A DNA stretch of 5,401 nucleotides from an uncultured Lachnospiraceae bacterium (GTDB taxonomy: Bacteria > Bacillota > Clostridia > Lachnospirales > Lachnospiraceae). The position numbers and the translations under genes were made by a program. Under the pieces are notes generated by a model. It made no database searches, was not told the DNA's origin, and saw nothing but the letters and a program-made list of their open reading frames with translations. The stretch spans positions 1-5,401 of the forward strand of contig CANRMO010000166.1 of the NCBI GenBank assembly GCA_947631755.1, read 5' to 3'. Below, piece by piece: positions 1 to 5,401 of the stretch (within the stretch, counting starts at the first letter, position 1; every line of letters starts with the position of its first letter).

Positions 1-500
1 GACTGGGGACTTCCAATCTGTATATGGCAGAGGTTGACCCGGAAGAACCGTGGAAGGCAAAGACAAAGGCAATGCTTCTGACAAAGCCAGAATACTATTG
101 GGAATGCCGTGTAATTCCGGTGAACGAGGGCCCGTCAGTACTGATCCATGACGGCAAGGTGATCGTGGCCTATTCTGCTTCGGCGACCGGCCCCGAATAC
201 TGTATCGGATTTATGTATGCAGACGAGGATGCTGACCTCCTGGATATTAACTCCTGGACAAAACAGGGGACAGCGGCCCTCACTTCGGATGACCTGATTG
301 AAGAGTACGGCCCCGGGCACAATTCATTTACAAAGGATGAGCAGGGAAATGATATTTTCGTATACCATTCCCGCTCCCAAACGTGTTATGAGGGCAAATG
401 TGGATACGGCGCAGAAGACCCGCTCTATGACCCGTGCAGAAGCGCAAGAATACGCAAGGTTAAGTGGGGTGAAAACGGACTGCCGATATTGAATCAGTAG
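1..500 (+). CDS. Glycosyl hydrolase family 43 protein, C-terminal part (5' truncated by window edge)
   Basis: This is probably an exo-acting arabinofuranosidase or xylosidase that trims plant-type polysaccharides; the exact substrate cannot be read from this part. The reading frame is open from base 3 and already codes for a typical GH43 stretch (LGTSNLYMAEV) before the first ATG at 24, which has no ribosome binding site, so that ATG is an internal Met. Counting from it, VNEGPSV at about 33-39 carries the glutamate (E35, bases 126-128) expected to be the general acid. It is followed by YSASATGPEYCIG, DADLLDINSW, the GPGHNSF motif and the family-typical YHSR and DPLYDP segments. Of the two carboxylates in the N-terminal half (general base and pKa modulator), neither lies in the window. 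The insert between YHSR and DPLYDP contains two cysteines, with a third just after DPLYDP. The stop is TAG at 498-500. I see no convincing terminator after it. Family assignment is firm, subfamily and substrate are not. Confidence 0.87.
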   Translation, partial: LGTSNLYMAEVDPEEPWKAKTKAMLLTKPEYYWECRVIPVNEGPSVLIHDGKVIVAYSASATGPEYCIGFMYADEDADLLDINSWTKQGTAALTSDDLIEEYGPGHNSFTKDEQGNDIFVYHSRSQTCYEGKCGYGAEDPLYDPCRSARIRKVKWGENGLPILNQ

Positions 501-579
501 AGAATAGAGCATTTTACAGCTCTCATGCCGGACAGAGGAACCTGCATTATTCAGAAACCTGCTTTTTTGTATAAAAGAA

Positions 580-608
580 TGGACAAATCTTTAAAAAATT
601 GGTATACT
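580..608 (+). promoter_or_regulatory. Sigma-A-type promoter with extended -10
   Basis: A -35 box TGGACA (580-585, 5 of 6 to TTGACA) is followed by a 17-base spacer and a -10 box TATACT (603-608, 5 of 6 to TATAAT). A TG at 600-601, one base before the -10, makes it an extended -10. Transcription would start near 615, leaving a leader of about 35-40 bases before the ATG at 652. The spacer is A/T-rich. This promoter gives the 652 gene its own transcription start, independent of the hydrolase upstream. It is predicted from sequence only. Confidence 0.75.
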
Positions 609-651
609 GTTCTCGTAATGTAAGAATTTTGTCGAGAAAGCTGGAATATCA

Positions 652-1299
652 ATGAAATTAAAATATAAAAAATTAGTTATTATTATTAGTGTGGCTACAC
701 TTATCCTTGGTTTTGTGATCCTGACACTGATTCCGACCGGGGCAACTCCAAAAAATGCGGAGGATGCGGATCTCCTGGTAAATAAAAACGAGTCCATTAA
801 TACATTGATCAGGGATTATTTTCAGGCGAAAAAAACGGTCAACATGGAGGGGCTGACAGCCCTTGTCAGTGATGTGAACCAGATAGACCGGGAAAAACTC
901 ACGGCGATGGCAGAGTATGTAGAGGACTATCAGAACATAAACTGTTATGTGATTGAGAGTGATGAGGACTCAGCTTACCGGGTCTATGTGAAATATGATA
1001 TGAAGCTGAAAAATATTGGGACGCTTGCGCCGTGTCTGAGCGCATTTTATGTCACCAGTACATCCGACAATAAATATGTAATTTATCTGAGTGCTCTGGA
1101 TGAGGTACAGGAGAAATTTATCACTTCTGCGGATAAGAACAAGGAGATCATCAAGCTCAAAGAAGAGGTGGCCGGTAATCTCCAGAGTGCCATTGACAAA
1201 GACGAGACATTTAAACAGTTTTACCAGAAGATGGACCAGGGGATCCAGTCGGCAGATACTGTTCCGGCTGCTCCCGCAAGCGGCGGGGCTGCACAGTAA
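652..1299 (+). CDS. Membrane-anchored protein of unknown function, possible NTF2-like extracytoplasmic domain
   Basis: I do not recognise a named gene; similar proteins are, from memory, common hypotheticals in Lachnospiraceae. The 215-residue product starts with a lysine-rich stretch (residues 2-7), then one hydrophobic segment (about 8-28). There is no lipobox cysteine and no obvious signal-peptidase site, so it is probably a single-pass anchor with the rest outside the membrane. Residues 47-155 alternate as helices (NTLIRDYFQAKKTVNMEGL) and then strands (INCYVIE, YRVYVKYDMKL, SAFYVTS, KYVIYLSAL), a pattern resembling NTF2/SnoaL-like cone folds; this fold is my inference. Residues 156-200 are charged and helical. 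The tail (204-215) is low-complexity Ala/Pro/Gly. The start at 652 is preceded by only a weak Shine-Dalgarno (GGA at 643-645, or GAAAG at 636-640). The gene has its own promoter and its own terminator, so it looks monocistronic. Confidence 0.85.
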   Translation: MKLKYKKLVIIISVATLILGFVILTLIPTGATPKNAEDADLLVNKNESINTLIRDYFQAKKTVNMEGLTALVSDVNQIDREKLTAMAEYVEDYQNINCYVIESDEDSAYRVYVKYDMKLKNIGTLAPCLSAFYVTSTSDNKYVIYLSALDEVQEKFITSADKNKEIIKLKEEVAGNLQSAIDKDETFKQFYQKMDQGIQSADTVPAAPASGGAAQ

Positions 1300-1356
1300 G
1301 ACCGGGAGAGGAATACCGCGGGTCTGGATAAAGTTTTTTGAAATTGATGTACGAGA

Positions 1357-1396
1357 AAGAGCGCTGTTTTATCACGGCGCTCTTGTTTGGATTTGC
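1357..1396 (+). terminator. Rho-independent terminator of the 652-1299 gene
   Basis: The arms AAGAGCGC (1357-1364) and GCGCTCTT (1377-1384) are perfectly complementary. The stem extends inward by a T-G wobble, G-C and T-A, giving 11 pairs around a 6-base loop (1368-1373). A T-rich but interrupted tract (TTGTTTGGATTT, from 1383) follows on the plus strand. The minus-strand side has no matching T-tract, so it should act on plus-strand transcripts only. It lies 57 bases after the stop of the upstream gene and 122 bases before the rluF start. Confidence 0.8.
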
Positions 1397-1493
1397 GCGA
1401 AGGCAAAGTGAGGATATGTCTGTGCCTGCACAAGACGATCCGAGCGCGCCCGGGAGACCGCACCGGGATCCGATAGATCTCTTAATGGGGAAG

Positions 1494-1500
1494 AAAGGAA
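1494..1500 (+). promoter_or_regulatory. Ribosome binding site that fixes the rluF start at ATG 1507
   Basis: AAAGGAA (1494-1500), in a purine-rich run from 1487, is the Shine-Dalgarno. An in-frame TTG at 1501 directly abuts it and is too close to be used. The ATG at 1507 sits about 7 bases after GGA, the usual distance, and gives an N-terminus (MEKIRINKYLS) that matches S4-domain pseudouridine synthases. Confidence 0.8.
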
Positions 1501-1506
1501 TTGTTT

Positions 1507-2211
1507 ATGGAAAAAATACGCATCAACAAATACCTGAGCCAGTGCGGGGTCTGTTCCCGCAGGGAGGCGGACTGGATGCTGGATGAGGGCAGAGTGACGG
1601 TCAACGGTGAGCCCGCAAAAAAAGGAGAGACTGTTAATCCCGGGGACGATGTCCTGGTTGACGGGCGGACAGTCCGCAGGTCGGAACAGGAGATCATTAT
1701 TGCCTATCACAAGCCGGCGGGCGTTGTATGTACGACGAGCAAAAAGGAAACAAATAATATTGTGGACAGAATTAATTTTCCAGAGAGGATCTATCCGGTC
1801 GGGAGGCTTGACAAAGACTCCACAGGACTGATTCTTCTGACCAACAACGGACAGCTGATGGATGAGATTCTACGCAGCCGGAACCACCACGAAAAGGAAT
1901 ATGTGGTGACGGTGAACAAACCGCCCACAGAGGAGATCATTTCGGCCATGGAGCAGGGTGTTCCGATCCTCAATACAATGACAAAACCATGTTGTATCAC
2001 AAAGAGAGAGGGAAAAAAATTCCACATTGTGCTCACACAGGGACTGAACCGCCAGATCCGGAGAATGTGCGAGTATTTTGGATACCGGGTGCGAAAACTT
2101 GTGAGGATCCGCATTATGAATATTGAGCTCGGAAATCTGCCGGAGGGGGAATGGCGGTACCTGACGCCGGATGAGACGACGCAGTTAAAAAAATCGATAG
2201 GAATGGAGTAA
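1507..2211 (+). CDS. rluF: 23S rRNA pseudouridine synthase, RluF type (RsuA/RluB/E/F family)
   Basis: Converts one uridine of rRNA to pseudouridine in the cytoplasm during ribosome assembly. By similarity to E. coli RluF the target would be 23S U2604, but the site is not proven here. The protein has 234 residues. An N-terminal S4 RNA-binding domain (about 2-55, with INKYLSQCGVCSRREAD and RVTVNGEPAKKG) is followed by the catalytic domain (about 63-225). That domain contains HKPAGVVCTT (68-77), the signature YPVGRLDKDSTGL with the catalytic aspartate D102 (bases 1810-1812), and the C-terminal GLNRQIRRMCEYFGYRV segment (179-195). The RIMNIELGNLPEGEWR stretch and the HEKEYVVTVNKP segment favour RluF over RsuA or RluB. 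E. coli RluF is longer (about 290 residues, from memory) because of a C-terminal tail absent here; short forms are usual in Firmicutes. The start was chosen by the ribosome binding site at 1494-1500. Stop TAA at 2209-2211 is 5 bases before ligA. Confidence 0.93.
   Translation: MEKIRINKYLSQCGVCSRREADWMLDEGRVTVNGEPAKKGETVNPGDDVLVDGRTVRRSEQEIIIAYHKPAGVVCTTSKKETNNIVDRINFPERIYPVGRLDKDSTGLILLTNNGQLMDEILRSRNHHEKEYVVTVNKPPTEEIISAMEQGVPILNTMTKPCCITKREGKKFHIVLTQGLNRQIRRMCEYFGYRVRKLVRIRIMNIELGNLPEGEWRYLTPDETTQLKKSIGME
2205..2208 (+). promoter_or_regulatory. ligA ribosome binding site inside the end of rluF
   Basis: GGAG (2205-2208) immediately precedes the rluF stop TAA (2209-2211) and lies 8 bases before the ligA ATG at 2217. 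Ribosomes finishing rluF therefore pass directly over the ligA initiation region, the arrangement expected for translational coupling. Confidence 0.75.
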
Positions 2212-2216
2212 ATTTT

Positions 2217-4175
2217 ATGAACCAGTCAAAGACAGACCGCATGAAAGAGCTTGTAAAGCTTTTGAACAACGCGGCCAGAGTATATTACCAGGGCCAGGAT
2301 GAGATCATGCCCAATTACGAATACGATAAATTATACGATGAACTCGAGGCGCTGGAGGCGGAGACCGGCATTGTCATGTCGGCCAGTCCGACGGTCCGCG
2401 TCGGCTATGAGACCATCAGCGAACTGCCAAAAGAACCGCATATTGTGCCGATGCTATCCCTTGACAAGACGAAAGAAGTGGAAGAGCTTGTCTCATGGAT
2501 CGGCGGTGAGAAGGGGCTTCTCTCTCTCAAACTGGATGGGCTCAGCATTATACTGACTTATGAGGATGGTGTGCTCACAAAGGCACTGACAAGGGGAAAC
2601 GGCGAAATCGGAGAAGTGATCACAAACAATGCAAAAACTTTTGTCAATATACCCGGGCGGATCTCATTTAAGGGACAGCTTGTCATCCGCGGTGAGGCGC
2701 TGATTCTCTATTCCGATTTTGAGGAATTAAATGCCGGGACTGAGATCCACGAGAAATATAAAAATCCAAGGAATCTGTGCAGCGGAAGTGTGAGACAGCT
2801 CAACAACGAGGTCACCGCCGCCAGAAGAATCCATTTTTATGCCTACAATATCATTCAGACTGACCGGGCGGAGGCATTTACCAAAAAGAGCGGCGAGATG
2901 GCGTGGCTGAGTGAGCTGGGATTTGATGTCGCGCCGTTTAAGGAAGTAGGCGCGTCTGATCTTGCGGATAAAGTGGCGGATTTCTCGGAAGAAGTGAAGA
3001 GCTGTGATCTGCCGAGCGACGGTCTTGTCCTCACATTCGACGATATTGCATACAGCAGGTCGCTGGGGCGCACGGCAAAATTCCCAAAGGACTCCATTGC
3101 CTTTAAGTGGAAAGATGAGCTGGCGGACACAACTCTTCGGGAGATTGAGTGGAGTGCTTCCAGGACAGGGCTCATCAACCCAGTCGCCATATTTGACCCG
3201 GTGGAGCTCGAGGGAACAACTGTCACAAGGGCAAGTGTGCACAATATAAGCATACTCCGGGAGCTGAAACTGGGACTGGGCGACCAGATATCCGTATATA
3301 AGGCAAATATGATCATCCCACAGATCTATGAGAATAAAACAAAGTCTGATTCCTGTGAGATTCCCGGTTCATGCCCGGTGTGCGGCGGGAAGACAGAAAT
3401 TGTCCAGGAAAACGGATCTTGTGTCCTGATGTGTGCCAATCCGTCCTGCTATGCTAAAAAAATCAAATCACTGAGCCATTTTGTGAGCCGGGACGCTATG
3501 AACATTGACGGTTTGTCCGAGGCGACTCTGGAGAAATTTGTGAACCTTGGCATCTTACATTCTGTCACAGATCTGTTTTATCTGGACAGACACCGGGATG
3601 TACTGGTAGAGATGGAGGGATTTGGTGAAAAATCTTTTCAAAATCTCCTGGCGGCCATTGAACAGGCAAAAAAAGTACCCGCTTCCAATGTGCTCTACAG
3701 TCTCGGGATCAAGGGGATCGGCCTCAGTACGGCAAAGCTGATCATGCAGAAATATCCTTATGAACTGAACCGTCTGAGGGAACTGACAGAAGAGGACTTA
3801 ATAGAAATTGACGGCATCGGTGAGGTGCTTGCCGCCTCTTTTGTGGAATATTTCCAAAAAGAGGAGAACCAGGCGGCAGTGGAGGAGCTGAACAATTTGC
3901 TGGATATCCGCTATCCGTCCGCGGCGGCGGCAGAACAGCCGTTATCCGGAAAAACTTTTGTTATCACGGGCAGCCTCAATCACTTTGTCAACCGGAATGA
4001 GTGCAAGGAAAAGATTGAGAGCCTCGGCGGGAAAGTGGCAGGCAGCGTCAGCTCAAAAACCGCTTACCTGGTAAACAATAACATCACTTCCTCATCCTCA
4101 AAGAACAAAAAAGCAAAAGAACTCTCAATCCCGATCATCACAGAGGAACAACTGCTGGAATTATTTCATTCTTAA
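2217..4175 (+). CDS. ligA: NAD-dependent DNA ligase LigA (divergent active-site variant)
   Basis: Expected to seal nicks in DNA during replication and repair, using NAD+ to form a lysine-AMP intermediate. The 652 residues (usual length about 660-680) show the full LigA order. The Ia domain is at about 8-60 (VYYQGQDE, YEYDKLYDELEALE). The adenylation domain is at about 75-310, with catalytic lysine K105 in KLDGL (bases 2529-2531), E160 in IRGEA, R185 and R193 in NPRN and GSVRQL, D268 in SDGLVL and K297 in IAFKW. The OB fold is at about 313-375 (RTGLINPVA, ASVHN). A four-cysteine zinc finger uses C386, C389, C406 and C411. Helix-hairpin-helix motifs lie at about 425-550 (LGIKGIGL, IDGIGEVLA), and a BRCT domain at about 576-650 (LSGKTFVITGSL, GGKVAGSVSSKT). 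Several positions usually invariant differ: S103, N128, T273, N33 and ANM at 363-365. From memory, the same pattern is widespread in Lachnospiraceae. Probably co-transcribed with rluF; ends in a strong terminator. Confidence 0.94.
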   Translation: MNQSKTDRMKELVKLLNNAARVYYQGQDEIMPNYEYDKLYDELEALEAETGIVMSASPTVRVGYETISELPKEPHIVPMLSLDKTKEVEELVSWIGGEKGLLSLKLDGLSIILTYEDGVLTKALTRGNGEIGEVITNNAKTFVNIPGRISFKGQLVIRGEALILYSDFEELNAGTEIHEKYKNPRNLCSGSVRQLNNEVTAARRIHFYAYNIIQTDRAEAFTKKSGEMAWLSELGFDVAPFKEVGASDLADKVADFSEEVKSCDLPSDGLVLTFDDIAYSRSLGRTAKFPKDSIAFKWKDELADTTLREIEWSASRTGLINPVAIFDPVELEGTTVTRASVHNISILRELKLGLGDQISVYKANMIIPQIYENKTKSDSCEIPGSCPVCGGKTEIVQENGSCVLMCANPSCYAKKIKSLSHFVSRDAMNIDGLSEATLEKFVNLGILHSVTDLFYLDRHRDVLVEMEGFGEKSFQNLLAAIEQAKKVPASNVLYSLGIKGIGLSTAKLIMQKYPYELNRLRELTEEDLIEIDGIGEVLAASFVEYFQKEENQAAVEELNNLLDIRYPSAAAAEQPLSGKTFVITGSLNHFVNRNECKEKIESLGGKVAGSVSSKTAYLVNNNITSSSSKNKKAKELSIPIITEEQLLELFHS

Positions 4176-4183
4176 AACGGTAT

Positions 4184-5401
4184 TTATATCCGGGTGTCAG
4201 ATGTATAACTGGCATCCGGTGTTCTTTTTGGGAAAAAGTCGCCCCAGCGGATCAGTTTAAATCCGGTGAGGTAAAAGAGAATGCACAATCCGGACGGAAA
4301 CAGGGGGGCATAATTCAGTATGCTGTGTCCGGTGGCGGCATACAGCCAATATCCCACCGCTTTTCCCAGAAGCAATATGCTTACGCAAAAGATATAAGGC
4401 CATATGAGATATTTCATAAGAGGGAGTGTGAGCTGGATATGCCGGATGAGATAGGAGGCATCAAGGACACATATTATGATCTGGCTCAGCAGCATCCCCA
4501 GAAGATAACCGTAGATTCCATGGCGCGGGGTGACGATAAGGAGAAAGAGGATGCGTATGCCAAGGCCGACAATATTGTTCAGAAAGGTAGTTCCTGTTTT
4601 CCCAAGCCCGTTTATAATACTCCCAAGAGTTGTTGAAACATATAAAAAAGGGCACAAAAATGTGGATATCGTCAGAAGCTTTCCCGCATTTTCGCTGTGG
4701 AACAGATAGGTTCCGATATCCATGCCATATGCCAGGAAGAGACAGCTGGTCAGAACTCCGAGGAGAAGCGAGTACTGACAGGCCACCCGGGACGTCCGGC
4801 GCACCCGTGCCAGCTGTTCTTTGCCCGAGGCGTGGGAAATGGCCGGAAGGAGAAGGACGGACAGGGAATTTGTCAGTGTCCCGGGAAACATGATAAAGGG
4901 CATCACGACGCCGGTGAGAATACCGTAAATAGCCAGTGCGCTGCTCTCAGCGAGCCCATGGCGGACTAGCATGACCGGGATCAGCACGGACTCTATGCTT
5001 CCCAAAAGCGCGATCACCAGCTTGCTGGAGCTCAGCGGCAGCGAGATGGAAAAGACATTTTTTAGCTGCATCCGGCTTTTTATTATCCTGGTGAATGGAA
5101 TTTTTTTTACGAGCTGAATACAATTAAAAATATGCGCATAGAGTTCCCCGGCCAGTAATCCTCCCACGGCAGCGGAGGCTGTCACCGGTCCCATCAGATG
5201 AGAAAAATACAGGGCAAATACAAAACCGACACGGAATAATTGTTCGATGATCTGTGCGATGGCCGGTATTTTCGCGCAGTTGATGCCATAAAAATATCCG
5301 TTTATCACAGAAGACACGCCGCAGAAAGGAAATACGACAGCAAGTATGCGAAGGAGAGGAGCGGTATCTGCTACGCCCAGGAAGCGGACGCTGACCATAT
5401 C
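4184..5401 (-). CDS. SpoVB/YtgP-like lipid-linked oligosaccharide flippase (MVF/MATE superfamily), 5' truncated
   Basis: An integral membrane transporter of the family that includes SpoVB, MurJ/YtgP and Wzx, which move undecaprenyl-linked sugars across the cytoplasmic membrane for peptidoglycan, spore cortex or polysaccharide synthesis. The frame runs off the window edge (codon GAT before the Met at 5398-5396). About 405 residues are present; family members are usually about 450-550, so roughly the first 100 are missing and the ATG at the edge is probably internal. Counting from that Met, about 11-12 hydrophobic segments can be seen, at roughly 14-36, 45-67, 71-95, 115-145, 152-188, 206-232, 240-262, 268-290, 293-317, 328-354 and 365-384. 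Family-like stretches are PAIAQIIEQLFR (45-56), FPGTLTNSLSVLLLPAIS (171-188), INGLGKT (262-268) and HGIYGYLLG (293-301). The tail (about 387-404) is polar. Whether it serves sporulation or capsule synthesis is not shown. It converges on ligA with 8 bases between stops. Confidence 0.9.
   Translation of the reverse strand, partial: DMVSVRFLGVADTAPLLRILAVVFPFCGVSSVINGYFYGINCAKIPAIAQIIEQLFRVGFVFALYFSHLMGPVTASAAVGGLLAGELYAHIFNCIQLVKKIPFTRIIKSRMQLKNVFSISLPLSSSKLVIALLGSIESVLIPVMLVRHGLAESSALAIYGILTGVVMPFIMFPGTLTNSLSVLLLPAISHASGKEQLARVRRTSRVACQYSLLLGVLTSCLFLAYGMDIGTYLFHSENAGKLLTISTFLCPFLYVSTTLGSIINGLGKTGTTFLNNIVGLGIRILFLLIVTPRHGIYGYLLGMLLSQIIICVLDASYLIRHIQLTLPLMKYLIWPYIFCVSILLLGKAVGYWLYAATGHSILNYAPLFPSGLCILFYLTGFKLIRWGDFFPKRTPDASYTSDTRI
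4190..4229 (+). terminator. Strong rho-independent terminator of rluF-ligA, inside the flippase coding end
   Basis: The arms CCGGGTGTCAG (4190-4200) and CTGGCATCCGG (4209-4219) form an 11-pair stem with two G-T wobbles around an 8-base loop. The tract TGTTCTTTTT (4220-4229) follows on the plus strand. It starts 15 bases after the ligA stop. The same DNA encodes the last residues of the convergent minus-strand gene. On the minus strand the hairpin is followed by an A/T-rich but poorly U-rich stretch, so any activity in that direction should be weaker. Confidence 0.9.

Noticed and set aside
506..568. Possible terminator after the GH43 gene: AGAGC/GCTCT arms (506-510, 519-523) and a T-run at 563-568.
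   Set aside because: The 5-pair stem is 40 bases away from the T-run, and no hairpin directly precedes the T-run; AACCTGC at 539-545 and 556-562 is a direct, not inverted, repeat.
618..623. Start-stop mini-ORF ATGTAA in the leader of the 652 gene.
   Set aside because: It lies almost at the predicted 5' end of the transcript and has no ribosome binding site; a 6-base match is expected by chance.
1299..1339. GACC/GGTC pairing followed by a T6 run at 1334-1339 as a second terminator.
   Set aside because: Only four pairs with a large loop, and the T-run is about 10 bases beyond the stem; the hairpin at 1357-1384 is far better.
1501..1506. TTG at 1501 as the rluF start.
   Set aside because: It touches the Shine-Dalgarno, leaving no spacer; ATG 1507 has correct spacing and a family-typical N-terminus.
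1091..1586. Overlapping plus-strand open frames around the 652 gene's 3' end and the rluF leader, and minus-strand frames across 1221-1710.
   Set aside because: They overlap genes or the terminator in other frames, lack ribosome binding sites and have basic, low-complexity compositions typical of shadow frames.
2727..3316. Minus-strand open frames of 171 and 153 codons inside ligA.
   Set aside because: They are antisense to well-conserved LigA domains, have no ribosome binding site and resemble no family I know.
4325..4969. Plus-strand open frames of 87-103 codons opposite the flippase gene.
   Set aside because: The minus strand carries a continuous membrane-protein frame with family-like motifs through the whole stretch; the plus frames are its antisense.
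5396..5398. ATG at the right edge as the true start of the flippase gene.
   Set aside because: The frame stays open to the window edge and the first residues already belong to the middle of the family; about 100 N-terminal residues are missing.

Overview
The window looks like chromosomal DNA of a Gram-positive Clostridia member, most likely a Lachnospiraceae gut bacterium. This is judged from protein flavour (a clade-specific LigA, an RluF-type pseudouridine synthase, a SpoVB/YtgP-like flippase, a GH43 enzyme), strong purine-rich ribosome binding sites and mid-range GC. It was not confirmed by any search.

Layout: (1) 1-500, plus strand, is the 3' end of a family 43 glycosyl hydrolase whose N-terminal half lies outside the window. 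(2) 501-651 is a short intergenic stretch with a good sigma-A-type promoter (extended -10). (3) 652-1299, plus, encodes a 215-residue membrane-anchored protein of unknown function. (4) 1300-1506 holds a rho-independent terminator followed by GC-rich leader DNA in which I see no clear promoter. (5) 1507-2211 and 2217-4175, plus, are rluF (rRNA pseudouridine synthase) and ligA (NAD-dependent DNA ligase), separated by 5 bases and very probably co-transcribed and translationally coupled. (6) 4184-5401, minus, is the C-terminal part of a multi-pass lipid-linked oligosaccharide flippase homologue that converges on ligA with 8 bases between the stop codons. The ligA terminator lies inside the flippase coding sequence.

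The genes do not form one pathway: polysaccharide breakdown, an unknown envelope-associated protein, ribosome maturation, DNA replication/repair and envelope polysaccharide or spore-coat lipid transport are simply adjacent. I see no mobile element, CRISPR array, tRNA or rRNA. The most interesting item is LigA. It has the complete ligase domain order and the catalytic lysine, but differs from textbook LigA at several positions in the Ia, adenylation and OB domains, including threonine where motif IV normally has lysine. This is probably a property of a whole clade rather than of this strain, and its biochemical meaning is open.
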